This document shows positions 15,185 to 16,091 of a DNA stretch of 16,091 nt, one piece after another. Below the pieces are notes generated by a model that saw only the letters and a list, made by a program, of their open reading frames with translations, was not told the origin of the DNA and searched no databases. The translations under genes were made by a program, and so were the position numbers. Position 1 is the first letter of the stretch. Each line of letters starts with the position of its first letter. Source of the stretch: an uncultured Clostridia bacterium (GTDB lineage: Bacteria; Bacillota; Clostridia; UBA1381); NCBI GenBank assembly GCA_910585485.1, contig CAJUEZ010000042.1, forward strand, positions 1 to 16,091, written 5' to 3'.

Positions 15185-15303
15185 TCCGCAAAATATATAA
15201 AATTATTTGAAATGGAAATATCAATTTTTAACAGATGGAAGCATCTCCAAAAAATATCCCATATACATACTTGCAAAGAAAAATAATATAGGAAATATAT
15301 TGA
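15185..15303. other. AT-rich intergenic stretch, no gene seen
   Basis: This stretch lies between the minus-strand promoter and the + strand open frame. All frames contain stops. An ATG at 15213 opens only 24 codons and has no ribosome site. The sequence is very A/T rich. It could hold the right end of the mobile element or the remains of the upstream part of the next gene, but no attachment site can be fixed from this window alone. Confidence 0.4.
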
Positions 15304-16091
15304 TTTTATAAAGAATTTCAAAAAATATCAATTTCACCCTTGACAAATATTATCTCAGAGGAAAAATCATATTATTCAACGGATTTTGAAAATTGGCATG
15401 TATACAATGAGAGTGGTGGTATACCGATTATAAACGACGGACATGAGTTGTTTATTAGAAATGGCAAATTGCAATATAAATATAATCGTTATCTTACGCA
15501 AGGATTGGGAGATATTGCATTATCTCAAAATGGGGTTGCGAAGCAGGGTATTATTTATGAGAGTGTAGATATTGGTGAAATTATTCAGGTTCATGATTAT
15601 TTATTTGCCAATCTTGTGTATGATGGAACAAATTGTCCAGATAAAATAGCCGTATCAAAGGATGGAGTATATTTTACTATCATATCTATCCCAGAAGAAA
15701 ATTGTTGGCTTAGCGATGTTTTTGAACTAAAAGATAATAGATTTGAATTTGATATAACAAATAGCTCCAAGTACTATTCTTGCCCTATTGAGCAAATAGA
15801 TGAAGCATTAAATGTAAGTGATATATATGTCCAATTCCAAGACAAAATACTTGGTTTTGAAACACCGCCTGTAATAGAGGACGGAAGTACACTTGTGCCT
15901 ATGCGTTTCTTATTTGAGCAGATGGGCGCAGATGTTGAATGGAATCAAGTAACACAGACTGCAACAGCAACGCTTGATAATACAGCAGTTACCTTTGCAA
16001 TAGATGATACCAATGCAGAGGTAAATAACACACCCGCTACTATGGACGTTCCTGCTCGCCTTATCAATGGCAAAACAATGGTTCCGCTCCG
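15304..16091 (+). CDS. Probable 5'-truncated surface protein: sialidase-like repeats plus copper-amine-oxidase-N-like domain (runs off window)
   Basis: An open frame of about 262 codons from the stop at 15301 to the window end. It has no ATG before 15901, no Shine-Dalgarno and no signal peptide; the only early candidates are TTG codons (for example 15340) without a ribosome site. The first part contains beta-propeller/BNR-like pieces (YSTDFENWHVYN, then DIALSQNGVAKQG, then IAVSKDGVYFTII). From about codon 175 it reads as the copper amine oxidase N-terminal-like domain (PPVIEDGSTLVPMRFLFEQM, then ADVEWNQVTQTATATL), which is common in secreted Clostridial proteins. These normally start with a signal peptide, so the beginning is missing. 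The frame itself is undamaged, so the loss could come from insertion of the element upstream or from recent deletion. Function unknown. Confidence 0.6.

Noticed and set aside
15213..15287. 24-codon open frame in the AT-rich gap
   Set aside because: No ribosome site, no recognisable features, and a short frame is expected by chance.

Overview
The window looks like AT-rich DNA from an anaerobic Gram-positive bacterium, probably a gut member of the Clostridia. Shine-Dalgarno sites are strong and well spaced. There is a Tn4451/Tn5397-type large serine recombinase, a MobA/MobL relaxase and a surface protein ending in three S-layer homology domains. No rRNA, tRNA or CRISPR array was seen.

Left part (about 1-6015, all on the + strand): core of a mobilizable element. 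The order is tnpW (172-360), tnpX large serine recombinase (372-2210), terminator, a ParM/ParR-like segregation pair (2284-3587), a 126-bp cluster of TTACTG repeats that may be the centromere or operator, a DUF3847 gene (3755-3955), terminator, a MOBQ-type oriT followed by a tight array of hairpins (4005-4276), and the relaxase gene mobL (4293-5978). Recombinase, oriT, relaxase and partitioning genes together suggest an element that excises as a circle, is stabilised and is transferred with the help of another element's transfer machinery.

Right part (6029-15184, - strand): a two-gene operon behind a cobalamin riboswitch with an intrinsic-terminator expression platform and a good promoter. 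The first gene (9969-14762) encodes a secreted 1597-residue protein: GLUG repeats, DUF4430, GLUG repeats, an alpha/alpha-barrel, a second DUF4430, then three SLH domains. Alpha/alpha-barrel followed by DUF4430 is the domain order of animal intrinsic factor and transcobalamin. With B12 riboswitch control, this points to a wall-anchored corrinoid-capture protein. The second gene (6029-9952) starts 16 bp downstream and encodes a secreted GLUG/PEGA-like protein made of two copies of one long module, possibly a partner or spacer protein. The operon converges on mobL and shares one bidirectional terminator with it, so it may be cargo of the element.

Far right (15304-16091, + strand): an open frame with no credible start that runs off the window. 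It has sialidase-like repeats followed by a copper-amine-oxidase-N-like domain. It may be the 3' part of a gene interrupted by the element.
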